Origin: Linnemannia elongata
Taxonomy: Eukaryota > Mortierellomycota > Mortierellomycetes > Mortierellales > Mortierellaceae
DNA length: 64,000 bases
Reading direction: 5' to 3'
NCBI GenBank assembly: GCA_036320915.1
Contig: JAXBDG010000001.1
Span: forward strand, 2,874,001-2,938,000
A program made the position numbers and the translations under genes. The notes beneath the pieces were generated by a model. It was not told where the DNA came from and did no database searches. It was given only the letters and a program-made list of their open reading frames with translations. This document shows, piece after piece, positions 43,784 through 53,227 of the stretch. The first letter of the stretch is position 1; each line of letters begins with the position of its first letter.

Positions 43784-45217
43784 ATGCCAACAAAACATCC
43801 ACTTGAGGTGCCGGAGATCCTGGTCCGTGTTGGCTATTTCCTCCCTCTGTGGATCTTCCAGGTCGCGTCCGAGTCCGGCCTCCCAAAGATGACATTCAAG
43901 CCCAAGACTCTTCTCTCTTGTCTACTAGTCTCGAAACTCTGGCACCAGACACTACTCCCCGTCCTCTGGCACACGTACACCTATGAAAGCATGAAGGGAG
44001 CATCCCAGGAGGTCCTTGACCGTAACAGTCCTCTTCTTAGGATTCTTGACGCCCATAGTGGCCTACCGTCTCCCCTTCATTGCACCAACCTCGTCGAACT
44101 CAGTATTCTTCAGGGCGTTCTGGACATGGATGCGCAGAGGCAGCTTGTACGCACCAACTCCGGTCTCAAGACATTGCGGTGGAATGGTCCCTACAGGAAA
44201 GTGCCGCTGAATCCACAGGACTTTGTGCACTTGAAGCGGATCCGGTCCTTGGTCCTCTCTCAATGGATTGGAGGAAGCGGTTTGCTGGCCAGGGTCCTAA
44301 AAGCACTCGCAGGATCGTTAGTCAAGCTGAACTTGGGATGGATTGACGGGATGTCAAAGTCGGACCTTACCATCGAGGTCTCCGGTGGTGAAAGGGCTGA
44401 CAAAACGCACACTGCCGGTTTAGTCCTACCCTACTTGGAGACGCTCACCTCATCCCGCAACTGGCCCAATGGTCCTGACCCGTCCGACCTTGTTCAGTGT
44501 TGCCCGAATCTGAGGAGCTGCGATACGATCCTCACCGGCGATATCGATGTCTTGAGGCTGTCGAATACTCTTATGGACTGCTGCCCAAGGCTCGACAAAT
44601 TGACAGTGCGGGACTATGTGCAACTTCATCTCGGCGAGGCACTTGTTAGGAATTTGGGAGGAGGCGGGCCCCGTGGACCCATACACAGGCTAGTCAGCAT
44701 CACTGTGTCTCAAGTCCTTATCACTAAGAACCTGGTCTCGGCCATTTTGCACCACGCATCGACACTGGAGTACCTGACGATCATGGTTCAAGAAGTAGAC
44801 GCTGATGGAACGGAGGACTCTGGCGTTGCAACTGCGTTTCTGCCGCTTGTAGGGTGCCGAATCCTCAAATCGTTTTCGTTCTGCATTTGGAACCGTGCAT
44901 CCTGCAGTTCTGCCGTATTAGAAGGGCTCCAGCAGGTACATACTTGGGGATGCAGAGGAATTGAGCAATTGTTTCTGGAATTTACACCACCTGAGGAGGC
45001 AGGCAAGCAGGCAGGTTCAGCGTCGGTGGAAGAGATTCTCAGGGATGGTGCTGTTCCGGGCTGGACCTTGTGCCCAAAGCTGACTGTGGTAACGACCTCG
45101 TATATGTTGAAAATGAAGGAGGGCTTTTTCCAGGATCTTTTTGGGGCGGTTCAAGGACTGGAGCAATTGCAGGCCGTAGGGTGGAATGGTCTAAAGTTTG
45201 TAAGGACAGGAATATAG
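43784..45217 (+). CDS. F-box/LRR-like protein, type B
   Basis: This 477 aa single-exon protein is the shortest intact type B copy. It starts MPTKHPLEVPEILVRVGYFLPLW, with the second half of the F-box as 'LLSCLLVSKLWHQTLLPVLW'. Shared blocks: 'RQLVRTNSGLKTLRWNGP', 'LARVLKALAGSLVKLNLG', 'CCPNLRSCDTI', and C-terminal 'LQAVGWNGLKFVRTGI'. This compact protein shows the type B core best. Downstream, 283 bp away, lies a truncated type B relic on the same strand. Expected role: SCF substrate receptor with unknown target. Confidence 0.84.
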   Translation: MPTKHPLEVPEILVRVGYFLPLWIFQVASESGLPKMTFKPKTLLSCLLVSKLWHQTLLPVLWHTYTYESMKGASQEVLDRNSPLLRILDAHSGLPSPLHCTNLVELSILQGVLDMDAQRQLVRTNSGLKTLRWNGPYRKVPLNPQDFVHLKRIRSLVLSQWIGGSGLLARVLKALAGSLVKLNLGWIDGMSKSDLTIEVSGGERADKTHTAGLVLPYLETLTSSRNWPNGPDPSDLVQCCPNLRSCDTILTGDIDVLRLSNTLMDCCPRLDKLTVRDYVQLHLGEALVRNLGGGGPRGPIHRLVSITVSQVLITKNLVSAILHHASTLEYLTIMVQEVDADGTEDSGVATAFLPLVGCRILKSFSFCIWNRASCSSAVLEGLQQVHTWGCRGIEQLFLEFTPPEEAGKQAGSASVEEILRDGAVPGWTLCPKLTVVTTSYMLKMKEGFFQDLFGAVQGLEQLQAVGWNGLKFVRTGI

Positions 45218-45499
45218 AAGTACTTAGAAGGTATAAAATAGAGCCACTTAGTTCCGTTTTTATTTGGTTGGTGGCACTTGTGACAACGATAGTGGCAACA
45301 AAGGGACACGACAATCCTTTCTTGCACAAATGTCAACTGACCATGTCTGCGATCATCTCGCGAACATTGGGATCTGGAGGATATATAAAAACTCTTCGTC
45401 CAAGCCCCATAAGGACCATCAACACTTACTCAAACCAACAAGGCAAGGATCAACCAACCCCTAACTACAGGTATCTCGGTCTTCATCAAATAACACCCA

Positions 45500-46306
45500 A
45501 TGGCCCCCGACAAGCCCCAAGATGTCTTGAACTGCATGCTCGTCTCCAAACACTGGTACCAGGTCATGATCCCTATACTATGGCACACCTGCCTGGAGCC
45601 TCGTGTCATAGCTGTGCCTAAAAGTACATTCGAGCGCTTTCTCCTCCATATCAGGGTCTTGGACACTGGTATTCATTTTCCTGCCGTGGTCCTGCAGTGC
45701 ACACGACTGCGCGATCTAGCTCTTTGCACACAGTGGTTGCCAGAAATGTGCATCGCCACGTCTTAGTTTCCCCACAAGAATCTTGTTCGCGTCAATCCCA
45801 GCTTGAGGGCACTCTCGTGGAGCGGCAGAATCTCTGATTCGCTTGGCAAGCTCGATCCAGAGGACTTTGCAGGGCAGGATTGTCTAGAATCATTGGAGCT
45901 TCTCTCGTGGTTCGGAACTAGGAGAAGTCTGGCGCGTATTCTGAGACCTGTTGCCACCTCGCTCAAAAGTCTCAAACTTCATCGCGTCCAAGGTGCCGGT
46001 CTTACGATGGAGGACCAGGAGGGCGGCGCATGCAAGGATGTTGTCGGTGACAGTGCTAACAACAGCAAAGGAGTGGGCAACATTGGTCAGCGTCAGGCGC
46101 CAGCTAGAGCTCCGTTATGCTTCCCCGCTCTAAATCACCTTTCGTACGAGATATGCTGGGTAATGAGCCTTGAGCTTTTGGTCCGTCGCAGTCCAGGTCT
46201 CGAGTCTCTTAACTTTATCGTAGGCGAGGGGACCGAAATACTCAACCCAGCCGCCAAGCGATATGTTAAACAGCCCTTATTCTTCATACTGTTCCAAAAC
46301 CTTTAA
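45500..46306 (+). pseudogene. Truncated type B F-box relic with in-frame TAG
   Basis: One frame is read through: 45500-45766 encodes 'VLNCMLVSKHWYQVMIPILW', the second half of a type B F-box, and ends at a TAG at 45764-45766. The same frame continues as 'NLVRVNPSLRALSWSGRISD', 'LARILRPVATSLKSLKLH' and 'LLVRRSPGLESLNFI', matching type B blocks in order, then stops at 46304-46306. The N-terminal HPLELPEIL segment and the whole C-terminal third are missing. A single stop and two truncations make a functional product unlikely. It is probably a decayed tandem copy of the gene at 43784-45217. Confidence 0.72.
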
Positions 46307-46510
46307 TATCATTCACCGTAGATAGCTAGACGTAAATGCTGCACTAGTAGAACTAGGATGGCAAGGTGGTTCTTTTTCTCTTTGCCTTTTCAAAGAACAC
46401 CACCACGTTAGCTAACGACTATTTTCAGTGAGTACAAGCGTTAGGTGTTTAAGAAATTAACTGGAAGTGCAACGATCGCTCCAACACCGCCGAACCCCTG
46501 ATTCCATAAC

Positions 46511-46733
46511 AATATTTACAACTCAGTGCTTAATCTCAGCAGATCGGCGCAACAGAGCATCACTATGATGAATAATGATAATAAGAAAAGTGAGAAAGTC
46601 CTTAAAAACAAAAACAGGTCTTGCAAGTGAACAAAGCATCGACAACGCGACCACGAGTTCTAATAAGCAAGGATTGAAAGGAGCCGATATCGAAGGATAA
46701 AAAGGCAACGTCGTTATGACCGCTTGACTGCCA
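46511..46733. repeat. Diverged direct repeat, copy 1 (~220 bp)
   Basis: This matches 48084-48298 in the same orientation with many substitutions and small indels. Shared words include CAGCAGATCG, ATGAATAATGATAATAAG, GAGAAAGTCCTTAAAA, ACGCGACC and AAGGATAAAA. The pair brackets the small secreted protein gene at 47562. A piece of it (46530-46564) also matches 3911-3945. Both copies read as hydrophobic ORFs on the minus strand, but these share little protein-level conservation. Confidence 0.65.
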
Positions 46734-46862
46734 CAGGCCTGTTGTCGCTCCTACCATTAGCGTGTTTCTGAGATGGAGGAGATTTGGGTAAGTGTCGCGT
46801 ACCAGAATTTCCTGGCATGTTTGATGTTTCTACGATTAAATGAGAGTGATAGTTTTTCTCAA

Positions 46863-47190
46863 CCATCCCCTTGCTTTTTTCCATACCCCTTGATTTTTTT
46901 CCACATCCCTTGCTTTTTTACCGTCCCTTTATCTTTTTTGCAGTATCCCTTGCTATTCATGCTGGCATCCCTTGCTATTCATGCCGGCATCCCTTGATCT
47001 GTCTCCAGTATCCCTTGATCATTTATGTACATCCTCTTCCTTCGGTGCCCTTGAACTCTTGGCATCCCTTCTCTTCTCAGCATGCCCTTGATGTTTAATG
47101 TTTTGCACTTTCTTCCTCCTTTCCTTGATCCTTTAGGAGCCCTCCTTTCTCCAGTTGCCTTTGATCATTGTGGTAGCCCTGATTTCATTG
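46863..47190. repeat. Array of ~16 degenerate 20-22 bp repeats upstream of a TATA box
   Basis: The word ATCCCTTGAT or ATCCCTTGCT recurs about every 20-22 bases (for example 46917-47012), each followed by a T-rich spacer. Two adjacent units near 46,945-46,990 are almost identical, and outer units are more decayed. The array ends about 80 bases before the TATA box of the small secreted protein gene, so it may be a cluster of transcription-factor sites, or just a minisatellite. Confidence 0.65.
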
Positions 47191-47269
47191 ATCGATCTCA
47201 TTCCTAGATCAAATGGGAGCAGTGTCCCCTGACATGGCTTCTCTATCCATACTTTACAACTTTTTTACA

Positions 47270-47277
47270 TATATAAA
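47270..47277 (+). promoter_or_regulatory. TATA box of the small secreted protein gene
   Basis: TATATAAA lies 292 bases before the ATG at 47562. The intervening leader contains a good GT-AG intron (47464-47549), so the spliced leader would be about 175-200 nt. Confidence 0.6.
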
Positions 47278-47561
47278 GAAAGCACACCAACCTAGCGTCC
47301 TTCTCTCACATACATATGATCCCACCTCAAGACTTAAGACTCGCAACACAGTCGCAAAGCTCGCAGCAACTACTACAAGAACCGTCAAAAAACTGCCACA
47401 AATCCCTATCAGAAACGCTTTTGTCAACGCTCATAGCACCTGCACTCTCCTGACCAGGCCCTGGTAAGGCTCTATGACTGAGATGTTGTTGTGCCAGTAT
47501 TGTTAAATTTTGACTGACCTACTTTTTCTATTTGTCCGCAAAAAAACAGCCCCATTCCAAG

Positions 47562-47819
47562 ATGAGAATCCAGTACACGTTCATCTTTATCCTTTTGAGC
47601 CTCGTAGCTGCACAAAATCCGATTTCCAAAGCAGTAGATGTAGCTCGCAAGATACGCGGGAAAAGCGATCAAGATCTAAGTGGACTTTCAGGCCCACAAA
47701 GGTTTTGCGCATACCACAGCGTCAGTGGCAGTGCGGGATTACATCAGGTACAACACAAGATCCAGAATGCGGTTCTTGGAGGGTCTATCGAGTGCACCCT
47801 AGAGAAAGCTTTAGGATAA
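47562..47819 (+). CDS. Small secreted protein, 85 aa
   Basis: The ATG at 47562 (CCAAGATGAG) starts a clear signal peptide (MRIQYTFIFILLSLVAAQ) with cleavage expected after VAA or AAQ. The mature part is about 68 aa with two Cys (residues 48 and 78 approx.) and the segment 'HSVSGSAGLHQVQHKIQNAV', ending in GGSIECTLEKALG. A TATA box at 47270, a probable leader intron (47464-47549) and protein-like composition support a real gene despite its size. The Val-rich 'VSGSAGL...AVLGGS' part faintly resembles the 'VQTGAAPL...VLGTVGS' part of the secreted family at 50-54 kb, so it may be a distant relative. The function is unknown; a small secreted effector-like or surface protein is possible. Confidence 0.55.
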   Translation: MRIQYTFIFILLSLVAAQNPISKAVDVARKIRGKSDQDLSGLSGPQRFCAYHSVSGSAGLHQVQHKIQNAVLGGSIECTLEKALG

Positions 47820-48083
47820 AGAGATACCCGAAGGAGACGGTTATAACCTGAAAGAAAAGTGATTTTACTCCCTTCATGTCCGCAACTGGCTTTTATAGCC
47901 TGATTTTCGTTAAATAAAAGCAAGGAAGCGCTTTTCATAGAGAAACACACCTATCCAACACGCGCCTACGCCTAGGCCGTAAATAAGAAGCGAGCTCATA
48001 CCAAACTTGTAATTCTAGTACTTGATTGATTACCCTTAACGTCAGCACATGAACGGAAAGAAGAGATGTTTGTTCTTTCGAAC

Positions 48084-48298
48084 AAATCTTTACAACAAAA
48101 TGGTTAATCCCAGCAGATCGAGTAATGAGCGTCGCTATTATGAATAATGATAATAAGAAAAGAGAGAAAGTCCTTAAAAAAACCAGTTCATAAGGTAAAC
48201 AAAGGATCGAAAACGCGACCTCGAATGGTAATGAAGGAGGAGAAAGGAACGACATCAAAGGATAAAAGCAACGTCGCTACTGTATACGTTTGACTCCA
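48084..48298. repeat. Diverged direct repeat, copy 2
   Basis: Partner of 46511-46733 in the same orientation, about 1.57 kb downstream. The best-preserved part is the ATGAATAATGATAATAAG to GTCCTTAAAA stretch. Confidence 0.65.
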
Positions 48299-49518
48299 TG
48301 AGTCCAGGTAAGCGGCAAAGTGTAGTTTGTACTATTTTGATCAAAAACTATTTCCGATACCTCACTATGAGACAGATAAGGTGATCGGTGATGGTGCCTG
48401 GGTATATGCAGTATCTACAACGTTCCAATAGGTGAGATGGACGTTGGCGCAAAACACTCGGCACAGGGGGAAGCGAAAACCAAAAACAACGCGCTCAGCT
48501 ATCTGTATTTTCTTGTCTGCAGGACTCATCGATACACTTGATGTTTGAACAAACGATCCATGGCTCCCATCCATATTCCACGCCGCCATTTGTAACACCG
48601 CCCACGTTGCGCTGGTTCCTGTCGTCACGCGTTTGACCGACCAATTGATGACTTAGAAAAACGCTGCCTGAGCCACTTACGAAAGAGCATGGTGCATTCA
48701 GGACACGTACGTGAGATGCCTCTTAACTTGGGAGTAAAGTACTGAAGCACTTTCAGGGCACTTTTATACACAAAGGTAGATCAAGGGAACGAACAAATTT
48801 GCAGTCCAAGGGGACGAAAACATTCTCCAAAATGGGACCTCGAATAGAGTTACACCTCTTAAGGAAGGACAGGGAATCAGGAAGGAAAGGAAAGGCGTGT
48901 TTTCTGTCTTGTCAACCAGGACAGGAGGGATGGGTATTAGTGTCACTCCTTCCCCCTTGTCACCCACTTTTTTTTTTCTTGAGTGCATTTGTCCCTCTTT
49001 CTCTCCCTTTTCTTTGAACTCTACATGTAAAGCATAATCGCACGGATCATGGTAATCTAGGATACGATGACATCTCCTAACTCGGCAGTAAAAGCACCGA
49101 AGCACCTTTGACTCAAGACATTATATCACAGATTAAAAAATTATTGCATAAAGAGGAGAAAAAAAACATTGACAATAAGCTGTGGGGAGTAAGGAAACTA
49201 CAAACACACACACACGCCGAAGAGAGTAACATATGGAATAATTGAGCGGGGTCCACAATAGCAATAGAGATGATCAGATAAGAACGACAGTCTTATCATA
49301 TGAGTTCGATTGTTTGGTCCTATGAATTGAGAACAACGGTTTATTTGGCAACGAGCATAAACCACACATCTTGTTTTCGAATACATAGCAATACAAACGT
49401 GCACTTCTTTTTCGGACAATATATTCACACTCGCACTCTCTTCTAAGACTGCCTCCAAGCGAGACCCACAGCCCCGACCTCCAAAGTCTCAAGACCCCTC
49501 CCCTCTTTCTTTCTCAAG
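48299..49518. other. Intergenic, with a ~40 bp repeat pair and a TATA-like box
   Basis: No supported gene. Bases 48715-48752 and 49066-49107 are diverged direct repeats (shared TAACT, AGTAAA, GAAGCAC). A CA run is at 49202-49214. TATATT at 49420-49425, 94 bases before the next relic, matches the TATA spacing of its intact relatives. Confidence 0.4.
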
Positions 49519-49860
49519 ACGGCCGCCACCAGGGCCTACCGCCTTTTCACCTTGCCCGCTGCTGCCCTCCTCACCATGATTGTTCTCTGTGCCTCTTCTA
49601 CCATTGCCACCTCGGTTCTAACCCCTGACACCAACACGCTCCTTGGTAACTCTGGTAGAACTGCAGGCACCATTTTCGGTGGCACTCTGCCCCAGCTCAT
49701 GATTTAGGGTGCACTGAAAGGCTAGGATGACACCCGTGGAAATAGCAGCCCCTCTGATGACAAAGCATCCGCATCTGTTGCCGATAATACTTTGGAAAGC
49801 GCTGGAATGGTCCTTAGAAAAGCTCCGCAAAGATTTTCCCGGCGCCCTTTATCGATGTAG
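49519..49860 (+). pseudogene. Small secreted protein relic, start codon ATG to ACG
   Basis: The frame from 49519 aligns without gaps to the start of the intact gene at 50889. The Met codon is ACG here, followed by 'RLFTLPAAALLTMIVLCASS' against 'RSFTLATATILAMTVLTVSS' in the intact copy, then 'AGTIFGGTLPQLM' against 'LGTFLGQTAPEPLV'. A TAG at 49705-49707 ends the frame after 62 codons. A further fragment (VADNTLESAGMVL) runs to a TAG at 49858-49860 in another frame. Loss of start, a stop and a frameshift make it a pseudogene, though ACG can act as a weak start in fungi. Confidence 0.6.
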
Positions 49861-50888
49861 GCGTTCTTAGCACTAGGACCGCAGCTGGTCCGTAGACTGT
49901 AGTACGTCGATGTACATTTTCTCCCCTCCCGTCTGACCGGCGATCCATGCTTTGTTTGTTTGGTTACACCTGGTTGTCCAGTAGTCCAGCCGTAGTCTTT
50001 TGATAGAGATACTTTGTCTTATCTAGTACTTGTAATACAGCACCTTTCTGATATTTGAGTGATCTGTGCCTGGATTTGACTCTTAATCGACGTGAACAGG
50101 ATACCGCGCGACTTGAATACCGCGTCCTCACCAATGACAACGTCAAGCAACCAGTCTTTCGATTTCAAAATTTCCCCTCCCAGCATTCGCTGCTATGCCG
50201 CAGAGTCCTTTAACGTAGGACGAGAACCTAGGCCGTCACCAGTAGAAAAAGGCGATGTACTGGTGCGAATCCACGGTAGGACTGAATCATCGGGAAAACA
50301 AAGAACGACATCATCGCCTCCTTTTCATTCAGCTATCGGCGCATTTACCCGGGAATGCTCAAGGGGAGGGAACTTCAAGGGTATCCAGAAGGGAAGCTTT
50401 TCAACAACCTTTAGCTTGTCTGCATGACGAATGCATGCCTCGGGATCCCTGCCTCTTTGTTTGTAATCTCTCTTATTCCCTAATATACCTTTATCGCAGA
50501 GGGAATGCCTCCTGGCATCGTTGAAAGATGAGGAGGGGCGGGACAAGATCTTGTTTTGAATCTCAGATGTGTAAAAAGTACTTGCCCCTTGTTTTGCTTG
50601 GTTCTTTTTGCCGGCGAGAGAATGGACGAAAGCAAGTACAAACAAATGCAAGGGGGTAGGAAGCCAGGAACAATTGAGCAAAGTGTACATTCACCAATGA
50701 AATCAACCCGTAGGCCAAAGACAGCACCAAGAGCGAAAAAGACCACTGCCTCCCATATAAATAGCAAACGGTTTGTTGCCTTTTCTGAGTCCTCCATCAC
50801 ATCCACGTTCTCTATTCCTATTCTCCATCGTTCAAAAGGCGTCATATCCTTCACTTCACAAAACACCTTGTAAACCCCTTCTGCAACA
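49861..50888. other. Intergenic and promoter region of the next secreted protein gene
   Basis: No coding frame is convincing. The last ~130 bases hold a canonical TATA box (50756-50763) and a CT/CA-rich leader. Confidence 0.4.
50756..50763 (+). promoter_or_regulatory. TATA box, canonical
   Basis: TATAAATA lies 126 bases before the ATG at 50889. Related copies have TATA-like words about 80-100 bases before their starts. Confidence 0.6.
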
Positions 50889-51266
50889 ATGATCCTGTCC
50901 GTGACCCGTCGCTCTTTCACCTTGGCCACTGCCACCATCCTCGCCATGACTGTCCTTACTGTTTCCTCGACAAGTGCTACCCCAGTTGGCTCCGTAGTTG
51001 ACGAAGCGCTTTACAATGGTGACTTTCTCTTGGGCACCTTTCTTGGTCAAACAGCCCCCGAGCCGCTGGTTCATGGTGGACTTGATGGCAACCAGGACAA
51101 GCTGGATAAGAAACCCTTTTCTCCACACGACACATACACCTCCTTCAACGACAAGGTTGTGTACACCGCCGGGTATGCCATTGGCTATTATGGCACCACT
51201 TTCGCTCCAGAGAGCTTTGTCGCAGGGGGTATCAATGGCGCCAAGCATGGCTCCGGCCAACCTTAA
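50889..51266 (+). CDS. Small secreted cysteine-free protein, family member
   Basis: This 125 aa single-exon protein has a signal peptide at residues 1-31 (SFTLATATILAMTVLTVSSTSA) with likely cleavage after TSA. The mature part contains no Cys. Its middle is Gly/Asp/Tyr-rich (LDGNQDKLDKKPFSPHDTY, VVYTAGYAIGYYGTT) and it ends 'APESFVAGGINGAKHGSG', which matches 'GPDSLRAGAVEGGKESTG' in the gene at 52865. That shared tail (P-E/D-S..AG...G.K) defines the family. A canonical TATA box is at 50756. Decayed copies lie on both sides. I do not recognise a known domain. It is probably an extracellular or wall protein, possibly effector-like. Confidence 0.65.
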   Translation: MILSVTRRSFTLATATILAMTVLTVSSTSATPVGSVVDEALYNGDFLLGTFLGQTAPEPLVHGGLDGNQDKLDKKPFSPHDTYTSFNDKVVYTAGYAIGYYGTTFAPESFVAGGINGAKHGSGQP

Positions 51267-51639
51267 TTGACACATCCTTTTCCTCCACCCGTCTGGCTGT
51301 TGAATCCTTGTCTGCTTCGTTGGCTACACCTTGGTCCGCCCTCTGTGGTCCATCCATAGAATTTTGATATATAGTGCTTAATTTTGTTTTCTATTCTCCA
51401 CCCTAATACAACGCAGACATGATAATCATAGATTACTGCATGTAGCAAGATCTTCAAAAATGCCCTGTGTTCCTGAATCCTAATTACACTTCACTTGTAC
51501 AGGTACAGCTTGTTGACTTCAACATAAGGGAAATGGACGGGGACTCAGCACGACAAAAATGCAAGAAGCCACAAAAACCACCATACAATCAAAAGTAACA
51601 ACACGTCCTTATATATTACTCATCACACCACTAATTACT
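51267..51639. other. Intergenic between secreted-protein loci
   Basis: 3' UTR-like sequence, then TATATATT at 51610-51617. Nothing else is recognised. Confidence 0.4.
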
Positions 51640-51846
51640 ATGGCATACCTCATCCGCGACCTTCCCGTCCTATTCTACTGGCCGCTTCAACTACCGCTCG
51701 TCCTCACCATTGTTCCTTTCGCCACCATGTCTGCAAGAAACAATTTTGCTCCCTGTCTGAAGCCGCTCTTCAAGACGTACGATCGACATGGTCCTGTTGC
51801 TGATACTGCGATATGTGATATTGACTCCCTTATCAGGCAATGTTGA
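51640..51846 (+). CDS. Possible small secreted protein, degenerate family member
   Basis: This is a 68-codon frame. 'FYWPLQLPLVLTIVPFATMSA' aligns without gaps to the signal peptide of the gene at 50889 (FTLATATILAMTVLTVSSTSA), with an ATG upstream. After that the similarity fades, and the frame ends at TGA 51844-51846 without the family tail. A TATATATT lies only 23 bases before the ATG, too close for a normal leader, so the start or the box may be wrong. It may be the 5' piece of the same broken copy whose 3' piece is at 52115-52445. I favour a relic but cannot exclude a short gene. Confidence 0.3.
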   Translation: MAYLIRDLPVLFYWPLQLPLVLTIVPFATMSARNNFAPCLKPLFKTYDRHGPVADTAICDIDSLIRQC

Positions 51847-52114
51847 TACCTGGTTGATGCAATTGAGGATGCTGAGCAGATCGCCATAGTATCCTTGTTC
51901 TCACTACATAGTGACCTCAAGTGCGTCTGCATGTTGTTATTCTAATCAGGTCCCTTGCATGTTTTCTTTCTTTTGGATTTCCAGCCTCCGTTTGTATCCT
52001 TTTTCGTTCTGTCGCTTTACGGTTCTCCAAGAGTCAGCTCGATCGTGTTTAGCAACACGCGTGAGCTCCAATGAAGTTAACCTAGGAGACACAATAGAGA
52101 CGCAGGGCGCTTGT

Positions 52115-52445
52115 AAGCTTCAAACACCAAGACTAATTCAGCCAAAAACCGCCGCACTCGTTGCTGATCCACACTCAATCACCGCTAAACTGCTCAAGAT
52201 TGTTGGGAAGGCTTCTGCATATCTCGTCGTCCCATTTTGCCTAGGCCTTTGATTACAGGAATCTAGGGCGTGAACAGACACATTCCGTGACCGGAGCCCC
52301 TCCAAAGCACAACGGTGATCTAGACAACGTAGGAATGGTGACCGTAGCAAAACCAATTCGAGTTGGACCCACTGTAGCTCTAATAAACCCAAAGACAGGA
52401 GCAAAGAACGAGCAGTCAATTGTTCAAAGAGAAAAGTTACCGCGC
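52115..52445 (+). pseudogene. Small secreted protein relic, middle and 3' part
   Basis: One frame gives 'PHSITAKLLKIVGKASAYLV', which parallels 'SFVDGVLKPVGKTGAMAIAP' in the intact gene at 52865. A shift later, 'VTGAPPKHNGDLDNVGMVTV' parallels 'VQTGAAPLYDNNNLLGQVGS'. The two pieces are in different frames with stops between them, and no signal peptide precedes them directly. Together they look like a decayed copy of the family. Confidence 0.4.
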
Positions 52446-52864
52446 ATTTGCCAATGGTGTGTAAACAGAACATATATTTCTCCTTTTTATCTTTCCCTCT
52501 GTCGCTTCTTGTTACTGGAGTGCCCCCTTTTGTTATATCTCCCTTACCATACAGAAAATGAAAAGTGACCCAATGTCCCGATGAAAGGGGGTTTGGCATC
52601 CGTCCTATCCGTCCCTTGATTATATTGTCGCGGAATGATAATGGAAGGGGTAAGAGGGCAACCAAAAGGAGGAGGCTGCACCATGAGGCGACAGGCTTAG
52701 ATATCATTACCGTCGAGAAATGGTTGCCATGTACATGTACAACCGCAAAGGCCTTTGCTTTCAGATAAATACAAGAGCTTCAGGCGTGCCCTTCCATTTC
52801 ACATCTTCGTCCGTTTTCGTATCTTCGTCCATTCTCTCCAACTCAAGAAACTCTTTACATCAAG
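52446..52864. other. Intergenic and promoter region of the next secreted protein gene
   Basis: No gene is seen. GATAAATAC at 52764-52772 is a TATA-like box about 95 bases before the ATG at 52865; a CT-rich leader follows. Confidence 0.4.
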
Positions 52865-53227
52865 ATGCCCGTCTCCAAGATCAACCATCCCTTCACCATG
52901 GCCGCTGCCGCCTTCCTCGCCATTATCGTCCTCAGCACCTCCTTCACAAACGCCGCGCCTGTTCCTGAATCATTTGTCGATGGCGTGCTGAAACCCGTCG
53001 GCAAAACTGGCGCAATGGCCATTGCCCCGATTCTACCCTTGGATCTGGACAAGGGCGCCTTGGACGCCGACCGAAAAGTGCAAACTGGAGCCGCGCCTCT
53101 ATACGATAACAACAACCTTTTGGGGCAGGTCGGTAGTGTTCTGGGCACTGTTGGGTCTACAGTTGGACCTGATAGTCTCCGTGCGGGAGCTGTGGAGGGG
53201 GGCAAGGAGTCCACTGGCTTGCATTAA
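52865..53227 (+). CDS. Small secreted cysteine-free protein, family member
   Basis: This single-exon protein has 120 aa from the ATG at 52865, or 109 aa from the second Met at 52898. Residues 12-31 form the signal peptide core (MAAAAFLAIIVLSTSFTNAA), followed by 'APVPESFVDGVLKPVGKTGA'. The middle 'VQTGAAPLYDNNNLLGQVGS' and the tail 'VGPDSLRAGAVEGGKESTG' are shared with the relics at 52115 and 53662 and, for the tail, with the gene at 50889. No Cys is present. It is Gly/Ala/Val-rich, so it may be flexible or form a repetitive strand-like fold. TATA-like word at 52764. Function unknown. Confidence 0.65.
   Translation: MPVSKINHPFTMAAAAFLAIIVLSTSFTNAAPVPESFVDGVLKPVGKTGAMAIAPILPLDLDKGALDADRKVQTGAAPLYDNNNLLGQVGSVLGTVGSTVGPDSLRAGAVEGGKESTGLH

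Noticed and set aside
48365..48628. Minus-strand 87-codon ORF
   Set aside because: Balanced composition, but no signal peptide, motif, paralogue or promoter was found.
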